A stretch of 49,398 nt of DNA from the NCBI GenBank assembly GCA_947476075.1, contig CANJPM010000005.1:1-49398 (forward strand), written 5' to 3'. A model generated the notes under the pieces. That model was not told the DNA's origin. It saw only the letters and a program-made list of their open reading frames with translations, and did no database searches. The DNA comes from Beijerinckiaceae bacterium. GTDB lineage: Bacteria > Pseudomonadota > Alphaproteobacteria > Rhizobiales > Beijerinckiaceae. Positions 46,994 to 49,398 of the stretch are shown piece after piece. Position 1 is the stretch's first letter. Each line of letters begins with the position of its first letter. The position numbers were made by a program, and so were the translations under genes.

Positions 46994-47353
46994 TCAGGCC
47001 TTCTCGTCGCTTCCGCCAGACGAAGCAGATCCGCCTTTGCGACCGGCGTCGGCTGCAAGCTCGCGATCACGTGAGAAACTTCGATTTTCCGCATGGACGC
47101 TTTGCCCGCCTTTGCGGCCTGCTTCCGCTGCGAGCGTTCGATCTTGCGAAAAGCTTCGGTTTTCAGGGGCCACGCTTTGTCCCCCCTTGCGTCCGGCTTT
47201 GGCCGCCAATTGGCGATTTTGGGAGAAGCTGCGCTTTTCGCTCGGCACACTGCGCCCGCCCTTGCTGGCGATCTCCTTCTGCTTTTCTCTGTCCATCGAG
47301 GCAAAGCCACGCGTTGAGCGGGGTTTTTCGATTTTTTGACCGGGTTCAGGCAT
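46994..47353 (-). CDS. KGG-repeat stress protein (YciG/Con-10-like)
   Basis: A 119-residue hydrophilic protein made of about three copies of a 24-residue unit, AxAGRKGGQSVxxENRSFSx followed by DRxLA, after a short lead MPEPGQKIEKPRSTRGFASM and a degenerate first KGG (EIASKGGRSV). Such KGG or stress-induced motifs occur in E. coli YciG and fungal Con-10 proteins, which are linked to desiccation or general stress. The ATG at 47353 has GGAAGGA seven bases upstream. It converges on the phosphoesterase/radical SAM gene with 17 bases between. The repeats are visible in the DNA, so copy number could vary between strains. Confidence 0.85.
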   Translation of the reverse strand: MPEPGQKIEKPRSTRGFASMDREKQKEIASKGGRSVPSEKRSFSQNRQLAAKAGRKGGQSVAPENRSFSQDRTLAAEAGRKGGQSVHAENRSFSRDRELAADAGRKGGSASSGGSDEKA

Positions 47354-47493
47354 GTCTGCGTCCTTCCAAACGGCGGGCGCGGACAATTTGGGACCGGTTC
47401 GCGCCCCGGGTCCGGCTTTCGCCTGACGCGGGGTAAACTTTGGGCGAGAGCGTAGGTTCCGCCTGTTAAATCAGCAGGAAGCGGCGTTATAGC

Positions 47494-48219
47494 TCAAGTT
47501 GCAGGGCTCAGGCTCATCCACTTGCTGAGCGCTGCGTTGAAAGCTTCCGGCTGCTCCAGCGGCAGGAAGTGACCGCAATCATCGAACACTTCCAGATGCG
47601 CGTTCGGAATGGCGGCGGCCATGATTTCGTGCTGCGCGACGGGGCTCCAATCGTCCTGCCGCCCGCAGGCGATTAGCGTTGGGCAGGAGATGGTGGGCAG
47701 CACGGGGCGCGCGTCTGGTCGGTTCACCAAAGCGCGGATCTGCTTCTCATGAATCTCCGGCGTGGCGCGCAAAACCATTGCGGTTAAGGGCTCAATGAAC
47801 GCGGCGTCGGCCCGCCGGGAAGGGTGCAGCATCGGCGGCAGCCATGCGGCGGCCAGCGCGGCCATGCCCTCGCGGTAAGCGAGATCGACGACGGCCAGCC
47901 GCGAAATTTCCTCGCCCTCTGCCAAGGGGCCAGCCCCAGTGTCGAACGCGCAAAAACGCTCGATCCGCTGCGGCGCCATGGCCATGATCTGAAACGCGAC
48001 GCGCCCGCCCATCGAAAAGCCGGCAATGGAGAACCGCTGCGGCGCAACGTCAAGAACGTGTTGCGCCATGTCGATCAGGCAATTCAGACCCAGAAAATTC
48101 GGGATGCGTACGTCGATAGCATCGCAAAGTCCTGCGACCTGAGGCGCAAATACCGTCTCGTCGCAGAGCAGGCCTGGCAGCATGTAGAGCACAGGGCGAT
48201 CTTGCTGTCGGTCTTGCAT
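47494..48219 (-). CDS. Alpha/beta hydrolase
   Basis: A 241-residue hydrolase of the alpha/beta fold. After LYMLPGLLCDETVFAPQ comes the nucleophile elbow GFSMGG with the catalytic serine near residue 91; the acid is probably in ACGRQDDWSPV and the histidine in CGHFLPLEQPEAF near the C terminus. The ATG at 48219 has GAGGA five bases upstream. The family includes esterases, lactonases and ring-cleavage hydrolases. A dioxygenase operon lies about 440 bases away on the same strand, so a role in aromatic breakdown is possible but not shown. Confidence 0.82.
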   Translation of the reverse strand: MQDRQQDRPVLYMLPGLLCDETVFAPQVAGLCDAIDVRIPNFLGLNCLIDMAQHVLDVAPQRFSIAGFSMGGRVAFQIMAMAPQRIERFCAFDTGAGPLAEGEEISRLAVVDLAYREGMAALAAAWLPPMLHPSRRADAAFIEPLTAMVLRATPEIHEKQIRALVNRPDARPVLPTISCPTLIACGRQDDWSPVAQHEIMAAAIPNAHLEVFDDCGHFLPLEQPEAFNAALSKWMSLSPAT

Positions 48220-48461
48220 GGTGTTCCTCAACTCTGGTGGTGCCCACACGCTTTACACAAGTTTATCCGCCGCGCACATGCGCGAAAACGAAGGCGGGTC
48301 ATGTTGCATTACCCGCGGCTTCCTCCGCAGCGGCGTCCGGTCCCGTTCAAGATCAAGTGTCACCATCCCGTCACGCTTGTAAGCGCACGCGCCACGCGGT
48401 GCGTGTTAGCAAGCGCTACCTGTGCTTTCACGCACATCACACTTAAGTCTGGGGGAATATC

Positions 48462-48647
48462 ATGGGCACTTCACAAGCCTCGAAGTCAGCATCCAACGAC
48501 GACGCTCTCGGCGACGATATTCTCTCGCACGTCACCCCGAAATGGGTGGATTGGTATCGGGAAACCATGCGTCGTCAACCAGACAGCGATGAGGCGCGCG
48601 CCGTCAAGGATAGCGAACCCGTTGAACGCGAGGTCAGCCCGCGCTGA
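48462..48647 (+). CDS. Small acidic protein of unknown function
   Basis: A 61-residue soluble protein, MGTSQASKSASNDDALGDDI continuing LSHVTPKWVDWYRETMRRQP and ending in a charged tail. A strong GGGGGA stands five bases before the ATG, which supports real translation. No domain was recognised. It faces the dioxygenase operon tail to tail, seven bases away, and is preceded by 240 bases shared with the divergent hydrolase gene. Confidence 0.5.
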   Translation: MGTSQASKSASNDDALGDDILSHVTPKWVDWYRETMRRQPDSDEARAVKDSEPVEREVSPR

Positions 48648-48654
48648 TCCGCCA

Positions 48655-49245
48655 TTACAGGATGATGCTGGGGTTGCGGATGCAGCGGTCGCAATTGATG
48701 AGGTTGATCTGCTTTGCGCGGATCAGCCAGCGGCCGTTAACGTTTTGCACGTCATAGCCGCACCAGCCGGTGAGTTGACGCACTTCGTTGTCCCAGAACT
48801 CATTGATGAGAAAGTTCGAGCGCAACATGCGGCGATCTTCTTGTCCATGCTCGAAGACTTCGACGTTCGTGATCATTCGTACTGTGCGTGAGGCTGGCGC
48901 CTGGGACCAGGCATATTCTGAACGCAGTCGAAACACGCGGTCCTCAAGCCTGCGGCGATCATCGAACATCATCGCTATTTCTGTGCGGGGATCGCCGCCG
49001 CCCGGCCGCGCGGGCGCCCAATAGATGCACTCGCGTGTCAGCATGGCGAGCCAGTCCTCGTATTTGTGCTGATCGAGAAAACGTGCCTCGCGCTCAAGCA
49101 ACAGGCGGAAGGCGTCGCGCTCAACCGGATCGCAGACGCCGTGCCTGTCGAGATCCCAGTTCTGGAATCGGGCGATCAATTCGACGTAAAAAGCGTCATT
49201 GACATAGAACGAGGAGACTGAAGGGTCTTGCGAGACTGCGGTCAT
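48655..49245 (-). CDS. Aromatic-ring-hydroxylating dioxygenase beta subunit
   Basis: A 196-residue small subunit of a Rieske-type dioxygenase, with the SnoaL/NTF2-like fold. Family features are LLEREARFLDQHKYEDWLAM, CIYWAPARPGG, EIAMMFDDRRRLEDRVFRLR, YAWSQAPASRTVRMITNVEV and the C-terminal VNGRWLIRAKQINLINCDR. It has no catalytic centre of its own and supports the alpha subunit, whose end lies one base upstream on the same strand. Confidence 0.9.
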   Translation of the reverse strand: MTAVSQDPSVSSFYVNDAFYVELIARFQNWDLDRHGVCDPVERDAFRLLLEREARFLDQHKYEDWLAMLTRECIYWAPARPGGGDPRTEIAMMFDDRRRLEDRVFRLRSEYAWSQAPASRTVRMITNVEVFEHGQEDRRMLRSNFLINEFWDNEVRQLTGWCGYDVQNVNGRWLIRAKQINLINCDRCIRNPSIIL

Positions 49246-49246
49246 T

Positions 49247-49398
49247 TTATGGCTCCCGCTTGATGGAGAGATTGGTGGGGCCCGCCATCAGCCGCTTCCA
49301 TTCCTTGATGTACTCACGCATAAACACTTCGTCAGTAGCCGGCGCAGTGATGGTTCCGTCTTCATTGGTCTTGATGCGATCGGCTATTCCGTAGCCGC
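49247..49398 (-). CDS. C-terminal end of an aromatic-ring dioxygenase alpha subunit (partial)
   Basis: The last 50 residues of a gene that runs off the right edge: GYGIADRIKTNEDGTITAPA, then TDEVFMREYIKEWKRLM, ending SIKREP before a TAA. Closing with EWKRLM is usual for Rieske dioxygenase large subunits. The one-base gap to the beta-subunit gene supports the call. The Rieske and mononuclear iron sites lie outside the window, so the substrate class is unknown. Confidence 0.7.
   Translation of the reverse strand, partial: GYGIADRIKTNEDGTITAPATDEVFMREYIKEWKRLMAGPTNLSIKREP

Overview
This is a GC-rich stretch of chromosome from an alphaproteobacterium, most likely of the order Hyphomicrobiales (Rhizobiales). 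The lineage markers are the fused ispDF gene, the dusB(nifR3)-ntrB-ntrC operon, the short (443-residue) prolyl-tRNA synthetase, a single LolC/E-type permease with LolD, an SOS box of the GAAC-N7-GAAC type, and strong GC codon bias. I cannot name the genus from the sequence alone. No rRNA, tRNA, CRISPR array, transposase or phage gene was seen. Most of the window is core genome.

Layout. 1-4.2 kb: the 3' end of an unknown gene, a palindromic repeat, cysK, an orphan ChrR-type anti-sigma/cupin gene and a photolyase. 4.2-10.4 kb: trpE with ppiD, tpiA, pncC and ispDF. 10.5-14.3 kb: dusB-ntrB-ntrC. 14.3-20.1 kb: tyrS, a DEAD-box helicase, a small secreted protein and parE, all on the minus strand. 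20.3-23.8 kb: a four-gene ABC importer. 23.8-28.4 kb: a lactonase-like metallo-beta-lactamase-fold protein, queF, an acyltransferase, kdsA and a luciferase-like oxidoreductase. 28.5-35.4 kb: uvrA and ssb diverging around an SOS box, then gyrA. 35.4-40.5 kb: coaD, two cyclophilins flanking a secreted protein, then queA-tgt. 40.5-41.1 kb: a non-coding interval with a repeat, a sigma54-like site and a minus-strand terminator. 41.1-47.0 kb: the tightly packed run proS-lolC/E-lolD-queC-(phosphoesterase/radical SAM fusion). 47.0-49.4 kb: a KGG-repeat stress protein, an alpha/beta hydrolase, a 61-residue protein and the end of an aromatic-ring dioxygenase operon.

How the genes work together. Four queuosine genes (queF, queA, tgt, queC) lie at three places. 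queC overlaps by four bases an unusual gene that joins a divergent calcineurin-like phosphoesterase to a radical SAM domain with extra cysteines; this is the best candidate here for undescribed biochemistry. Tgt in the same window lacks two of the three cysteines of its zinc site. A second theme is stress and DNA repair: photolyase beside a ChrR-like protein that has lost its zinc ligands, the uvrA/ssb SOS locus, and both type II topoisomerase genes parE and gyrA. Several proteins keep their fold but have altered key residues (ChrR-like, lactonase-like, Tgt, the phosphoesterase domain, GyrA quinolone region). These are set out as separate findings.
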